NCBI GenBank assembly: GCA_016802295.1
Contig: JAESIW010000032.1
Coordinates: forward strand, 60,444-124,443
Reading direction: 5' to 3'
DNA length: 64,000 nucleotides
From: Brachionus rotundiformis
Taxonomy: Eukaryota; Rotifera; Eurotatoria; Ploima; Brachionidae
Shown here: piece after piece, positions 7,695 to 18,100 of the stretch
Layout of the letters: each line of letters begins with the position of its first letter
Position numbering within the stretch: position 1 is the stretch's first letter
Notes under the pieces: model-generated
Told to the model about the DNA's origin: nothing
The model's input: only the letters and a program-made list of their open reading frames with translations
Databases searched by the model: none
Made by a program: the position numbers and the translations under genes

Positions 7695-8207
7695 GTGAAA
7701 CGCTTAGAGAAAGAAAGTCTTGTTTCTGATTTATCTAAAGTTTTTTCTGACAATTCTGCAGTTGTGGTTGTGCACTATAAAGGCTTAACCGTGGCTCAGT
7801 TAAATGATGTTAGAACAAACGCTAGAAAAAACGAAATAGGGTTTAAGGTTGTTAAAAACAGTCTTGCTTCTATAGCATTAAAAGAAACTCAAAGTCTTCC
7901 GTTGGCAGATTTATTAAAAGGCCCTACAGCTATTGCGTGGGGTAATGATCCGGTTTCGTTGGCTAAAGTTTTAGCAGACTTAGGCAAAAAATCTGATAAA
8001 TTGGTAATTCAAGGTGGCGTTTTTAACGGTAGTGCTTTAAGCGCTGCAGATGTAAACGCATTATCTACGTTGCCTTCTTTTGATGAATTGAGAGGAAAAC
8101 TGGTAGGCTTATTAACTGCGGCGGCTACAAAAGTTGCGGTTATTTCTAGAACTCCTGCAACTAATGTTGTTGGTGTTTTAAGTTCTTATGCTAAAAAAGC
8201 AAGTTAA
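7695..8207 (+). CDS. rplJ: 50S ribosomal protein L10
   Basis: The 170-residue protein anchors L7/L12 dimers to the ribosomal stalk. The N-terminal rRNA-binding domain contains the SAVVVVHYKGLTVAQL segment and the FKVVKNSLA motif. It starts at a GTG with AGGAG eight nucleotides upstream. It is preceded by a structured leader and followed by rplL after 30 nt. Confidence 0.96.
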   Translation: MKRLEKESLVSDLSKVFSDNSAVVVVHYKGLTVAQLNDVRTNARKNEIGFKVVKNSLASIALKETQSLPLADLLKGPTAIAWGNDPVSLAKVLADLGKKSDKLVIQGGVFNGSALSAADVNALSTLPSFDELRGKLVGLLTAAATKVAVISRTPATNVVGVLSSYAKKAS

Positions 8208-8237
8208 AAGTAATTAGTAAGTTTAAGGAGAAAACTA

Positions 8238-8606
8238 ATGTCTGATTTAAATAAATTGGTAGATGAATTATCTAAATTAACAGTTTTAGAAGCTGCAGAG
8301 TTATCTAAAATGTTAGAAGAAAAATGGGGTGTTACAGCTGTTGCTGCCGCTGCCCCTGCTGCTGCTGCCCCTGCTGGTGCCGCGGTAGAAGAAAAAGACG
8401 AGTTTAACGTTATATTAACAGAAGCTGGTGCTACTAAAATTAACGTTATTAAAGTTGTAAGAGAGTTAACTGGATTAGGCTTAAAAGAAGCTAAAGATTT
8501 AGTTGATGGTGCTCCTAAGCCTTTAAAAGAAGGTGTTAAAAAAGCTGAAGCGGATGAGATTAAAAAGAAAATCGAAGAAGCTGGTGGTAAAGTAGAAGTA
8601 AAATAA
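8238..8606 (+). CDS. rplL: 50S ribosomal protein L7/L12
   Basis: The 122-residue stalk protein recruits translation factors. The N-terminal dimerisation domain (about 1-32) is joined by an Ala/Pro hinge (AAAAPAAAAPAGAA, about 36-50) to the factor-binding domain with KINVIKVVRELTGLGLKEAK. AAGGAG precedes the ATG. The Ala-rich hinge gives a locally GC-rich patch that produces a long antisense reading frame. Confidence 0.97.
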   Translation: MSDLNKLVDELSKLTVLEAAELSKMLEEKWGVTAVAAAAPAAAAPAGAAVEEKDEFNVILTEAGATKINVIKVVRELTGLGLKEAKDLVDGAPKPLKEGVKKAEADEIKKKIEEAGGKVEVK

Positions 8607-8630
8607 TTTACTTTTGTTATTTTATTTTTT

Positions 8631-8666
8631 GTAAAACCACATCGTTTTTTATGGATGTGGTTTTGC
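8631..8666 (+). terminator. rplL-rpoB intergenic hairpin (attenuator or processing site)
   Basis: AAAACCACATC (8633-8643) pairs perfectly with GATGTGGTTTT (8654-8664), extended by a G-C two bases further out. There is no T-run beyond the stem, so full termination is unlikely. E. coli has both an attenuator and an RNase III site in this position, which adjusts rpoBC output relative to ribosomal proteins. Confidence 0.55.
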
Positions 8667-8732
8667 AAGTTTAAATGGTTAAAATACAATATTGTTTAAA
8701 AACTATTTATTTAATTTTTATAAAGGTTATAG

Positions 8733-11700
8733 ATGCATATTTTAAATAGCAAGTTCAAGGTTCGTAAAAATTATGGTAAGGTAAGTACAAAAGAAGTAGT
8801 GCCTAACTTAATTGAAATGCAACAACAATCTTACGAAGCATTTTTACAAAGAAATGTAAAGTTGGATAACTTAAAAGATACTGGTTTACAAAAGGTTTTA
8901 TCTAGTGTTTTTCCGGTTTATAGTACAGATGGCAAGTTTGTATTAGAGTATGTATCGTATTTTTTTGGTCAGTCTAAATATACGTTAGATGCAAGTAAGG
9001 AAAAAAGTGCAAATTATAGTATTCCGTTGTACGCTAAATTTAGATTAACTACTAATGATGTAAATAAAGATACTGGTACGGTTGTAGTTAAAGATGTAAA
9101 AGAGCAGGATGTGCATGTTGCAGATATTCCTTTAATGACTAACAACGGTACGTTTATAATTAATGGTATAGAGCGTGTTATAGTTTCGCAAATATATCGT
9201 TCGCCTGGTGTGTTTATTGGGCACGATAAAGGTAAAAATACTAACGGCAAATTACTATATAGTGCAAATATAATTCCGCATGTGGGTTCTTGGCTAGATA
9301 TAGAATTTGATTTTAAAGATTTACTGTTTATTAAAATAGATAAACGTAAAAAAATTCCTTTAACTGCACTTTTAAGATGCTTACCTAACACTAAAACAGA
9401 GCAACTACAAGAAAAAGCCAATAAAGAAGGCTTAATGTTGGCAGCTACCAGCATGCATGGATTGTCTAACGAAGAAATTTTAAGTACTTTTTATAATACT
9501 CTTACTGTTACAAAAGTAGAAAGCGGTTATAAAATGCCTTTTATTGCCGATTTGTTTAGAGGTAGAAGTTTAGGTTACAACTTGTGTAATGCAGAAACAG
9601 GTGAAGTTGTAATTAATAAAGGCACAGTAGTTACACAGGGTTTATTAAAAAAGCTAGAGCGTGTAAATATAACAGATGTTATAGTAGAAGAAGAAGAGCT
9701 AACAGATAAGTTTTTAGCTAAAGATGTTGTTATTAATAACGAAGTTGTGTTATCTGCACCGTGTAATTTAAGCCCAGAAAATTTAAAATTATTGCAAGAA
9801 AATGATATTAACACGTTTGCTGTGTTATTAATAGATAATGTTAATTCATCTAGCTATATAGTTAATACCGTATTGGCAGACCCTATTTATGATAGATTTA
9901 AGGCTTTAAACGAAATTTATAAATCTTTTAAATTAACCGACGCCCCTAATGTAGAAGCGGCTCAAGAATTTTTTAATTCGTTATTTTTTAATCCTTCAAG
10001 GTACGATTTATCGGAAGTAGGTAGAGTTAAGTTAAACGAAAGATTTGGTACAAATATAGATACATCTGTTAGAACGTTAACCAAAGAAGATATTATTAAT
10101 GTAGTTAAATCTTTAGTTAAAGTTGCTTATGGTTTAGAGCCCGTAGATGATATAGACCATTTATCTAACAGAAGGGTAAGATCTGTAGGTGAATTACTAG
10201 AAAATGATTTACGTGTTGCTTTTATAAAATTACAACGTGCTATTTTTGATAAAATGTCTACAGCCGAAGAAAGCACACCTGTTGAATTAATTAACGCTAG
10301 AATTATACAGTCTGCTGTTAAAGATTTTTTTGGTACATCGCAGTTGTCTCAGTTTATGGATCAAACCAATCCGTTATCTGAAATTACACATAAAAGAAGG
10401 CTTTCTGCTTTAGGGCCAAATGGTTTAACCAGAGAAAGAGCTAGCTTTGAAGTAAGAGACGTGCACGTTACCCATTATGGTAGAATATGCCCAATTGAAA
10501 CCCCAGAGGGTGCAAACATTGGTTTAATAAATTCGTTAGCGGTTTATGCTAGGGTTAATAAATATGGTTTTATAGAAACTCCGTACAGAGTGGTAAAAAA
10601 TGGTGTAGTGTTTGATGAAGTAGTATACATGACTGCACTGCAAGAAGGCGAGCAAATAATTGCACAAGCCAACAGCAGAATTAACGATAAATCTGAATTA
10701 GCAGAAGATATTGTTACTGCAAGGCACAAAGGCGAAGTTATAAAAGCTAACAGTAAAGAAGTTAATTTTATGGATATTTCTTCTAAACAAATTGTTTCTG
10801 TTGCGGCTTCTTTAATTCCGTTTTTAGAAAACGACGATGCTAACCGTGCGCTTATGGGTGCAAACATGCAACGTCAGGCAGTGCCTTTAATTAAAGCTAG
10901 TGCGCCTATTGTTGGTACTGGTATGGAAGAAGTAGTGGCTAGGGATTCTGGTGCATTAATATTAGCTAAAAGAGATGGCGTAATTTACTATGTAGATAGC
11001 GAAAAAATACTGGTAAAAAACAATATTGTAGATGTTAATATTCCGGCAATAGATGTTTATTATTTAAAGAAATTTCAAAAATCTAACCATAGTACTTGTG
11101 TTAACCAAAAACCAATAGTAAAAGTTGGCGATAAAGTTTTAACGGGCGATGTACTTGCCGATGGGCAATCTACCGAAAAAGGTGAGCTAGCTTTAGGTAA
11201 AAACTTACTTGTTGCGTTTATGCCTTGGAATGGTTACAACTTTGAGGATTCGATTTTAATATCTGAAAAAGTAGTTATAGAAGATATGTTTACTTCGGTA
11301 CATATAGAAGAATTTGAAGTAGTTGCAAGAGATACTAAATTAGGAGCCGAAGAGATTACGGTGGATATTCCTAACGTTGGTGAAGAAGCAATTAAAAACC
11401 TAGATGAAGCGGGTATTGTTTATGTAGGTGCAGAAGTTTCTGCGGGTGATATTTTAGTAGGTAAAGTTACACCAAAGGCCGAAACTGTGGTTTCTGCCGA
11501 AGAAAAACTTTTAAAAGCTATTTTTGGTGAAAAATCTGCAGATGTTAAAGATACTTCTTTAAGGGTGCCTTCTGGTGTTAATGGTACTGTTATTGGCGTT
11601 AGGGTTTTTTCTAGAAGAGGAATTGAAAAAGACGCACGTAGCGAGTTGTTAGAGCGTAATTTAATAAGCGAAATGACTAAAGAAAAGTCTCAACAATTAG

Positions 11701-12866
11701 ATATTTTAGAGTTATCTTACTTATTAAAACTGCAAGACCTACTAAACGGACAAGAGGTTGTTTCTAGCAAAAAGTTTGCTAAAGGTACTATACTAAGCCC
11801 AGCAGATTTACGTACGCAATCTGTACATACTTTATTTAATGTAGTTATAAAAGATAAAAAAATTACTAGCGAAATTGCAGAGTTAAAAAAGAGCTTTGAT
11901 GTTGCAACTACTAATTTAGACGACGAATTTGCCGTAAAAATATCTAACCTACAAAAAGGTGATGATTTACAAGCAGGTGTGTTAAAGGTTGTAAAAGTAT
12001 TTTTAGCTGTAAAAAGAAAGTTACAGTCTGGTGATAAAATGGCTGGTAGGCACGGTAACAAAGGTGTGGTTTCTAAAATTGTGCCTATTGAAGATATGCC
12101 ACATTTAGAAGATGGTACGCCGGTTGATATTTGCTTAAGCCCTTTGGGGGTTCCTTCTAGAATGAACGTAGGGCAGGTGTTAGAAGTGCATTTAGGCTGG
12201 GCGGCGGCTAATGTAGGTAAAAAAATTGCCGAATTATTAAAAGAAGCCCCAGTTAATGTTAAAGAATTAAAAGAATACTTAATTAAATGTTATAACAATA
12301 GCACTAATTCGGTAGATACTTTAACCGATGCTGAAATTGTAGAATTAGCTAAAAATTTACAAAAGGGTATGCCAGTTTGTACACCTATTTTTGATGGCGT
12401 TAAAGAAAAAGATATTAACGAGCTTTTAACTTTAGCCAACCAAAGTACAACTGGGCAGGTAACTTTAATAGATGGTAAAAGCGGAGAGCCGTTTGAACGC
12501 CCTATTACAGTGGGTTACATTTATATGTTAAAGTTACACCATTTAGTAGAAGATAAAATACATGCACGTAGTACAGGGCCATATAGCTTAATTACACAAC
12601 AGCCGTTGGGTGGTAAGGCACAATTTGGTGGCCAAAGATTTGGTGAAATGGAGGTGTGGGCTTTAGAGGCTTATGGGGCTTCTTACACACTACAAGAAAT
12701 GTTAACGGTTAAATCGGATGATCAAATTGGTAGAACACAAGTTTATGAGTCTATTATAAAAGGCGAAGAAACTTTTGATTCCGGCTTGCCAGAGTCTTTT
12801 AACGTGTTAGTTAAAGAGTTAAGATCGTTAGGGTTAAACTTAGAAACTAAAAAAGCAAAAGAATAA
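8733..12866 (+). CDS. rpoB: DNA-directed RNA polymerase subunit beta
   Basis: The 1377-residue subunit is the size usual for Alphaproteobacteria. Conserved blocks include GVFIGHDKGK, the rifampicin pocket (FFGTSQLSQFMDQ followed by NPLSEITHKRR), ICPIETPEGANIGLIN, GRHGNKGVVS and the C-terminal GGQRFGEMEVWALEAYGA. Within the rifampicin pocket the main resistance positions keep sensitive-type residues (Asp in FMD, His in THK, Ser in LSAL). The equivalents of E. coli N518, I530 and G536 are Thr, Leu and Asn. AAAGG lies ahead of the ATG, and rpoC follows after 60 nt. Confidence 0.98.
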   Translation: MHILNSKFKVRKNYGKVSTKEVVPNLIEMQQQSYEAFLQRNVKLDNLKDTGLQKVLSSVFPVYSTDGKFVLEYVSYFFGQSKYTLDASKEKSANYSIPLYAKFRLTTNDVNKDTGTVVVKDVKEQDVHVADIPLMTNNGTFIINGIERVIVSQIYRSPGVFIGHDKGKNTNGKLLYSANIIPHVGSWLDIEFDFKDLLFIKIDKRKKIPLTALLRCLPNTKTEQLQEKANKEGLMLAATSMHGLSNEEILSTFYNTLTVTKVESGYKMPFIADLFRGRSLGYNLCNAETGEVVINKGTVVTQGLLKKLERVNITDVIVEEEELTDKFLAKDVVINNEVVLSAPCNLSPENLKLLQENDINTFAVLLIDNVNSSSYIVNTVLADPIYDRFKALNEIYKSFKLTDAPNVEAAQEFFNSLFFNPSRYDLSEVGRVKLNERFGTNIDTSVRTLTKEDIINVVKSLVKVAYGLEPVDDIDHLSNRRVRSVGELLENDLRVAFIKLQRAIFDKMSTAEESTPVELINARIIQSAVKDFFGTSQLSQFMDQTNPLSEITHKRRLSALGPNGLTRERASFEVRDVHVTHYGRICPIETPEGANIGLINSLAVYARVNKYGFIETPYRVVKNGVVFDEVVYMTALQEGEQIIAQANSRINDKSELAEDIVTARHKGEVIKANSKEVNFMDISSKQIVSVAASLIPFLENDDANRALMGANMQRQAVPLIKASAPIVGTGMEEVVARDSGALILAKRDGVIYYVDSEKILVKNNIVDVNIPAIDVYYLKKFQKSNHSTCVNQKPIVKVGDKVLTGDVLADGQSTEKGELALGKNLLVAFMPWNGYNFEDSILISEKVVIEDMFTSVHIEEFEVVARDTKLGAEEITVDIPNVGEEAIKNLDEAGIVYVGAEVSAGDILVGKVTPKAETVVSAEEKLLKAIFGEKSADVKDTSLRVPSGVNGTVIGVRVFSRRGIEKDARSELLERNLISEMTKEKSQQLDILELSYLLKLQDLLNGQEVVSSKKFAKGTILSPADLRTQSVHTLFNVVIKDKKITSEIAELKKSFDVATTNLDDEFAVKISNLQKGDDLQAGVLKVVKVFLAVKRKLQSGDKMAGRHGNKGVVSKIVPIEDMPHLEDGTPVDICLSPLGVPSRMNVGQVLEVHLGWAAANVGKKIAELLKEAPVNVKELKEYLIKCYNNSTNSVDTLTDAEIVELAKNLQKGMPVCTPIFDGVKEKDINELLTLANQSTTGQVTLIDGKSGEPFERPITVGYIYMLKLHHLVEDKIHARSTGPYSLITQQPLGGKAQFGGQRFGEMEVWALEAYGASYTLQEMLTVKSDDQIGRTQVYESIIKGEETFDSGLPESFNVLVKELRSLGLNLETKKAKE

Positions 12867-12926
12867 GTTAAAAAGTTATAATTTTAAAATACTATACTTA
12901 ACAGAAGTAAATAGAGGTTTTGTTTA

Positions 12927-15900
12927 ATGGTAAAAAATATAAAGCAGTCTGCAGGTAAACCAAGTGTAAACGAAGAGTTAAGCAGACAGCAAGAGCAAAT
13001 TTTGCAACAGTCTAGCAACAATTCAACGTCTTCTTTAGATTTTGATAGTTTGGCTATATCTATTGCTAGCCCAGAAAAAATTAGGTCTTGGTCTTATGGT
13101 GAAGTTAAAAAACCAGAAACCATAAATTACAGAACATTTAAACCAGAAAGAGAAGGTTTGTTTTGTGCTAAAATTTTTGGCCCTGTAAAAGATTACGAAT
13201 GTTTGTGCGGTAAATACAAACGCATGAAATACAAAGGCGTTGTATGCGAAAAATGCGGAGTTGAAGTTACCCTAAGCCGTGTAAGAAGAGACAGAATGGG
13301 GCATATAGATTTAGCTACCCCTGTTGTACATGTGTGGTTTTTAAAGTCTGTGCCTTCTAAAATTGGCTTACTTATAGATGTTGCCCCTAAAGATTTAGAG
13401 CAAGTATTGTATTTTGAAAAATACATTGTTTTAGATGCTGGTTTGTCTAATTTTAAGTTGCATCAAGTAATAACCGAAGAAGAATACCGTGCGGCTACAT
13501 CATCGTTAGGCGAAAACGCTTTACGTGTTGGTATGGGTGCAGAAGCTATTAAAGAGATTTTAGGTAAAATAGATTTAGAAGGCGAAATTATTAAATTAAG
13601 GTCTTCGTTAGATAAAATACTATTAGATGCAAAATCTAAAAAATTATTAAAAAAACTAAAAATATTAGAGTCTTTGGTGGTTTCTAGGTTAAACCCACAA
13701 TGGATGGTGCTAGATGTACTACCTGTGTTACCGCCAGATTTAAGACCTTTAGTACCGTTAGATGGCGGTAGGTTTGCAACTTCGGATTTAAACGATTTAT
13801 ACAGACGTGTTATTAACAGAAATAACCGTTTAAAGCGTTTGTTAGAGTTAGGGGCGCCTGATATTATTATTAGAAACGAAAAAAGAATGTTACAAGAAGC
13901 AGTTGATGCTTTGTATGATAACACTAAGCGTACTAACCCTATTACAGATAGTAACAAAAGGCCATTAAAATCTTTTGCCGATATGTTGCGTGGTAAACAA
14001 GGTAGATTTAGACAAAACTTATTAGGTAAAAGGGTAGATTACTCTGGGCGTTCGGTTATTTCGGTTGGGCCATATTTAAAATTGCACGAGTGTGGTTTGC
14101 CTAAAAAAATGGCGTTAGAATTATTTAAACCATTTATTTACGCTAAATTACAAATATACGGTATTGCCGCTACCATAAAAATAGCTAAAAAAATGGTAGA
14201 AAAAGAAACCAAAGAGGTATGGGACGTTTTAGAGGAAGTTATTAAAGAACATCCAGTATTATTAAACCGTGCACCTACTTTGCATAGGCTTGGTATTCAG
14301 GCGTTTGAGCCAAAATTAATAGAAGGTAAAGCAATACATTTGCACCCGTTAGTGTGTACGGCGTTTAATGCCGACTTTGACGGCGACCAAATGGCTATTC
14401 ATGTACCGCTTTCGTTAGAAGCTCAGTTAGAAGCTAGGGTTTTAATGCTTTCTACTAATAACATTCTTAGCCCTGCAAACGGCAAACCTATTGTTGTGCC
14501 TACGCAAGATATTATTTTAGGCTTGTATTATGTATCTTTACAAGTAGAAGGCGCTAAAGGCGAAGGCAAAGCCTTTGCATCTTTAGGTGAATTAGAAAAA
14601 GCCTTGGCAGATGGTTTGGTTACTTACCATACTAAAATTAAATTTAGAGTACCGCACAATAATACTACAAAAATTGTAGATACTACAGTTGGTAGGGTTG
14701 TGTTGTTTCAAGAATTGCCAAAGCATCCAGAAATTACTTTTGATTTAATAAACAAAACCTTAACTAAAAAAGAAGTTGGTGCTTTGTTAGATTTTATTTA
14801 CAGAAACTGTGGGCAAAAATCTGCAGTGGAGTTTGTGGATCATATGATGGAGCTAGGCTTTTACATAGCGTTTAAAGCTGGTATTTCTATAGGTAAAGAA
14901 GATTTAATTACACCAAAAACTAAAGATAAATTTGTACAAGAAGCTTCTAAAAAAATAGCAGAGTACGAAAGACAATACCAAGAAGGCTTAATTACATCTA
15001 TAGAGCGTTATAATAAAATTATAGATGCTTGGTCTGTTTGTACGGCAAAAATATCTGATGATGTAATGAAAGAAATTTCTAAAATTGAAAAAGATAAGCC
15101 TATTAATTCGGTATATATGATGATACACTCTGGGGCAAGGGGTTCTGTTGCACAGATGAAGCAGTTATCTGGTATGCGTGGCTTAATGACAAAACCTTCT
15201 GGCGAAATTATGGAGATTCCTATTATTTCTAACTTTAAAGAAGGCCTAGTGGTTTCGGAATACTTTAACTCTACCCACGGATCAAGGAAAGGTTCGGCCG
15301 ATACTGCACTTAAAACAGCAAATGCTGGTTACTTAACACGTAGATTAGTGGATGTGGCACAAGATGTAGTAGTTGTGGCAGAAGATTGTGGTTCTGAAGA
15401 AGGAATTGAAATAAAACCTGTAATGGCTTCTGGCGTTGTGGTAGAATCTTTAGGCGAAAAAGTATTAGGTAGATTTTTAGCCGAAGACTTAAAAAGCACA
15501 ACAGACGGTACTGTGTTAATTGCAAAAGATACATATATAGACGAAGCATTAGTAGAAGTTGTTAATAAAAGCGGTGCTAGTAAGTTAAAGGCTAGATCTG
15601 TATTAACTTGTAAAGAAAAAAATGGCGTTTGTGTAAAATGCTATGGTAGAGATTTATCTAAAGGCTATATTGTAAATTTAGGCGAAGCCGTTGGTATTGT
15701 GGCAGCACAATCTATTGGCGAACCAGGTACACAGTTAACCATGAGAACCTTTCATATTGGCGGTGCAGCACAAAGTGTAGCAGAAAAAAACACTATAGAA
15801 AGCCCACTAAGTGGTACTATTAAATACGAAAATTGCAAAATTGTTACAAACTCTGAAGGTAGCAATATTGTAATGAGTAGAAATGCAGAAGCTATTGTGT

Positions 15901-17039
15901 ATGATGATTTAAACCAAGAACGTGCTAGATTTAAATTAATTTATGGTTCTAGGGTGCATGCTAAAGATGGCGATAAAATAGAATTTAACTTTAAAATTTC
16001 TGATTGGGATTCGTTTACAATGCCTATAATATCGGAATTTGAAGGTAAAATAGAGTATAAAGACTTAATAGAAGGGGTTTCTTTAAGCGAACAAACCGAT
16101 GAAACTACAGGGTTAACATCTAAAGTGGTTACACAGTGGAAACAGCAAAGCAGAACTAACTCTATAAAGCCAAGCATAGTATTAAAAACTACAACAGGTA
16201 ACGAAATTAACTACAATTTGCAAGTTAACACAATTATTAATGTTAACAACCAGCAAACTATTAAGCAAGGTGATATTATAGCCAGAATACCTAAAGAATC
16301 GGCTAAAACAAGAGATATTACCGGCGGTTTACCTAGGGTGGTTGAATTATTTGAAGCCAGAAAGTTTAAAGATGAAGCTATAGTTACAGATATTGCAGGG
16401 GTAGTACAGTATAAAGATATAACCAAAAGCAAAAAAGTTATTATGGTTAAATCTTTAACCGATGCCGGCGTTTACTTTGAATACGTTATACCTAAAGATA
16501 AACAACTATTAGTTTACGAAGGAGACTTAGTAGAAGTTGGGCAACAGCTAACAGATGGTTCGGTTAATCCGCACGATATTTTACGCAGTAAAGGTATGCA
16601 AGCTCTTGCAGACTATATTGTTAACGAAGTACAAGACGTTTACCGTTTACAAGGCGTTGGTATTAACGATAAACATATAGAAGTAATTGCAGGCCAAATG
16701 CTACAAAAAGTAGAAGTACTAGATTGTGGTGATTCTGATTACTTTATAGGGGATCAGATAGATAGAATAGATGTAGAAGATATTAATAATAAGTTAATAG
16801 CAGAAGGTAAGCAACCTATTAAATATCAAGTAATATTGCAAAGTATTACCAGAGCAAGCTTACAAACTCGTTCTTTTATCTCTGCGGCTTCTTTCCAAGA
16901 AACCACAAAGATTTTAACCGACTCTGCCTTACATGCCAGAGAAGATAAGCTATTAGGCTTAAAAGAAAATATAATAGTTGGTAAATTAATACCAGCAGGT
17001 ACAGGATTTGCTTTAAAAAAGTTTAAAGTAAATAAGTAA
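12927..17039 (+). CDS. rpoC: DNA-directed RNA polymerase subunit beta'
   Basis: The 1370-residue subunit carries the catalytic Mg2+ loop NADFDGDQMAIH, the N-terminal zinc ribbon CLCG/CEKCG (about residues 93-112), the bridge/trigger-loop region (EPGTQLTMRTFHIGG) and the second zinc site built from CGSEEG, CKEKNGVC and CYGRDL. A Gln/Ser-rich N-terminal extension of about 40 residues precedes the conserved start of the clamp. It is co-transcribed with rpoB. Confidence 0.98.
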   Translation: MVKNIKQSAGKPSVNEELSRQQEQILQQSSNNSTSSLDFDSLAISIASPEKIRSWSYGEVKKPETINYRTFKPEREGLFCAKIFGPVKDYECLCGKYKRMKYKGVVCEKCGVEVTLSRVRRDRMGHIDLATPVVHVWFLKSVPSKIGLLIDVAPKDLEQVLYFEKYIVLDAGLSNFKLHQVITEEEYRAATSSLGENALRVGMGAEAIKEILGKIDLEGEIIKLRSSLDKILLDAKSKKLLKKLKILESLVVSRLNPQWMVLDVLPVLPPDLRPLVPLDGGRFATSDLNDLYRRVINRNNRLKRLLELGAPDIIIRNEKRMLQEAVDALYDNTKRTNPITDSNKRPLKSFADMLRGKQGRFRQNLLGKRVDYSGRSVISVGPYLKLHECGLPKKMALELFKPFIYAKLQIYGIAATIKIAKKMVEKETKEVWDVLEEVIKEHPVLLNRAPTLHRLGIQAFEPKLIEGKAIHLHPLVCTAFNADFDGDQMAIHVPLSLEAQLEARVLMLSTNNILSPANGKPIVVPTQDIILGLYYVSLQVEGAKGEGKAFASLGELEKALADGLVTYHTKIKFRVPHNNTTKIVDTTVGRVVLFQELPKHPEITFDLINKTLTKKEVGALLDFIYRNCGQKSAVEFVDHMMELGFYIAFKAGISIGKEDLITPKTKDKFVQEASKKIAEYERQYQEGLITSIERYNKIIDAWSVCTAKISDDVMKEISKIEKDKPINSVYMMIHSGARGSVAQMKQLSGMRGLMTKPSGEIMEIPIISNFKEGLVVSEYFNSTHGSRKGSADTALKTANAGYLTRRLVDVAQDVVVVAEDCGSEEGIEIKPVMASGVVVESLGEKVLGRFLAEDLKSTTDGTVLIAKDTYIDEALVEVVNKSGASKLKARSVLTCKEKNGVCVKCYGRDLSKGYIVNLGEAVGIVAAQSIGEPGTQLTMRTFHIGGAAQSVAEKNTIESPLSGTIKYENCKIVTNSEGSNIVMSRNAEAIVYDDLNQERARFKLIYGSRVHAKDGDKIEFNFKISDWDSFTMPIISEFEGKIEYKDLIEGVSLSEQTDETTGLTSKVVTQWKQQSRTNSIKPSIVLKTTTGNEINYNLQVNTIINVNNQQTIKQGDIIARIPKESAKTRDITGGLPRVVELFEARKFKDEAIVTDIAGVVQYKDITKSKKVIMVKSLTDAGVYFEYVIPKDKQLLVYEGDLVEVGQQLTDGSVNPHDILRSKGMQALADYIVNEVQDVYRLQGVGINDKHIEVIAGQMLQKVEVLDCGDSDYFIGDQIDRIDVEDINNKLIAEGKQPIKYQVILQSITRASLQTRSFISAASFQETTKILTDSALHAREDKLLGLKENIIVGKLIPAGTGFALKKFKVNK

Positions 17040-17075
17040 AAAATACAATTAGTTTAGTTTTTATTAATTATTTGC

Positions 17076-17104
17076 TTGACTAATTGAAAATATAAATATA
17101 ATAT
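17076..17104 (+). promoter_or_regulatory. str operon promoter ahead of rpsL
   Basis: CTTGACT supplies the -35 (TTGACT at 17076-17081). TATAAT at 17097-17102 gives a 15-nt spacer; TAATAT at 17099-17104 gives 17 nt. It lies about 110 nt before rpsL in the 173-nt gap after rpoC. Confidence 0.6.
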
Positions 17105-17212
17105 ATTATAAGTTAAATATGTTTATATTTATAGGGGGTTAGGTTTAAACCTTTACCTTTGTATAGTTAATTAATATAAATAACATTAAAGTTTTAAAAA
17201 AGGATATATAGT

Positions 17213-17605
17213 ATGCCAACTATTAATCAGTTGCTAAAAAGCCCACGTAAAAAAATTAAAGCTCGTAGCAGAAATCGTGCTTTAGAGGGTAACCCACAAA
17301 AAAGAGGCGTTTGTACTAGGGTTTATACTACAACGCCAAAAAAACCTAACTCTGCATTACGTAAAGTAGCTAGGGTAAGGTTAACTAATGGTTACGAAGT
17401 TACTGCTTACATACCAGGTGAAGGCCATAATTTACAAGAGCACTCTGTTGTATTAATAAGAGGCGGTAGGGTTAAAGATTTACCGGGTGTGTTGTATCAT
17501 ATAGTTCGTGGTACTTTAGATACGCAAGGGTTAGATAAAAGGCGCAAAAGACGTTCTTTGTATGGCTCTAAAAAACCAAAAGCAAATAGTGTTAGCAAAA
17601 AATAA
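17213..17605 (+). CDS. rpsL: 30S ribosomal protein S12
   Basis: The 130-residue decoding-centre protein contains TTPKKPNSALRKVARV and RGGRVKDLPGV, with the lysines at the positions where E. coli K43 and K88 mutate to streptomycin resistance, so the sequence is of the sensitive type. AAGGA lies upstream. It is the first gene of the str operon and rpsG follows after 15 nt. Confidence 0.98.
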   Translation: MPTINQLLKSPRKKIKARSRNRALEGNPQKRGVCTRVYTTTPKKPNSALRKVARVRLTNGYEVTAYIPGEGHNLQEHSVVLIRGGRVKDLPGVLYHIVRGTLDTQGLDKRRKRRSLYGSKKPKANSVSKK

Positions 17606-17620
17606 TAAGTAAGGATTAAA

Positions 17621-18091
17621 ATGTCTCGTCGTCACGCAGCTCAAAAAAGAGTAAATTTACCAGATCCTAAGCATAATGATTTGGTTATGACAAAATTTAT
17701 AAATTGTTTAATGTATGATGGTAAAAAATCTATAGCAGAAAAAATATTTTACGACGCTTTAGATGTTTTAGCTACAAAATCGCAAAAAAAACCTTTAGAA
17801 GCTTTTAACGAAGCTTTAGAGAACGTAAAGCCTGCGGTGGAAGTTAAAGCCAGAAGAATGGGTGGTTCTACATATCAAGTACCTATAGAGGTTAGAGGAG
17901 AGCGTGCTACTGCATTAGCTATTAGATGGATTGTTGGTTTAGCTAGAAAAAGAAACGAAAAAACAATGACAGAAAGATTAGCTAACGAAATGTTAGATGC
18001 ATTAAACGGCAGAGGTTCTGCTGTAAAGAAAAGAGAAGATACACATAAAATGGCGGAAGCCAACAGAGCGTTTGCTCATTATCGCTGGTAG
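17621..18091 (+). CDS. rpsG: 30S ribosomal protein S7
   Basis: The 156-residue protein nucleates 30S head assembly. The conserved RRMGGSTYQVPIEV and the C-terminal AFAHYRW end are present. It is spaced closely between rpsL and fusA and ends in TAG. Confidence 0.98.
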   Translation: MSRRHAAQKRVNLPDPKHNDLVMTKFINCLMYDGKKSIAEKIFYDALDVLATKSQKKPLEAFNEALENVKPAVEVKARRMGGSTYQVPIEVRGERATALAIRWIVGLARKRNEKTMTERLANEMLDALNGRGSAVKKREDTHKMAEANRAFAHYRW

Positions 18092-18100
18092 GAGGGTAGA

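Noticed and set aside
8204..8689. Antisense 161-codon frame over rplL
   Set aside because: A shadow of the Ala-rich hinge and biased codons of rplL; no start context and no family.
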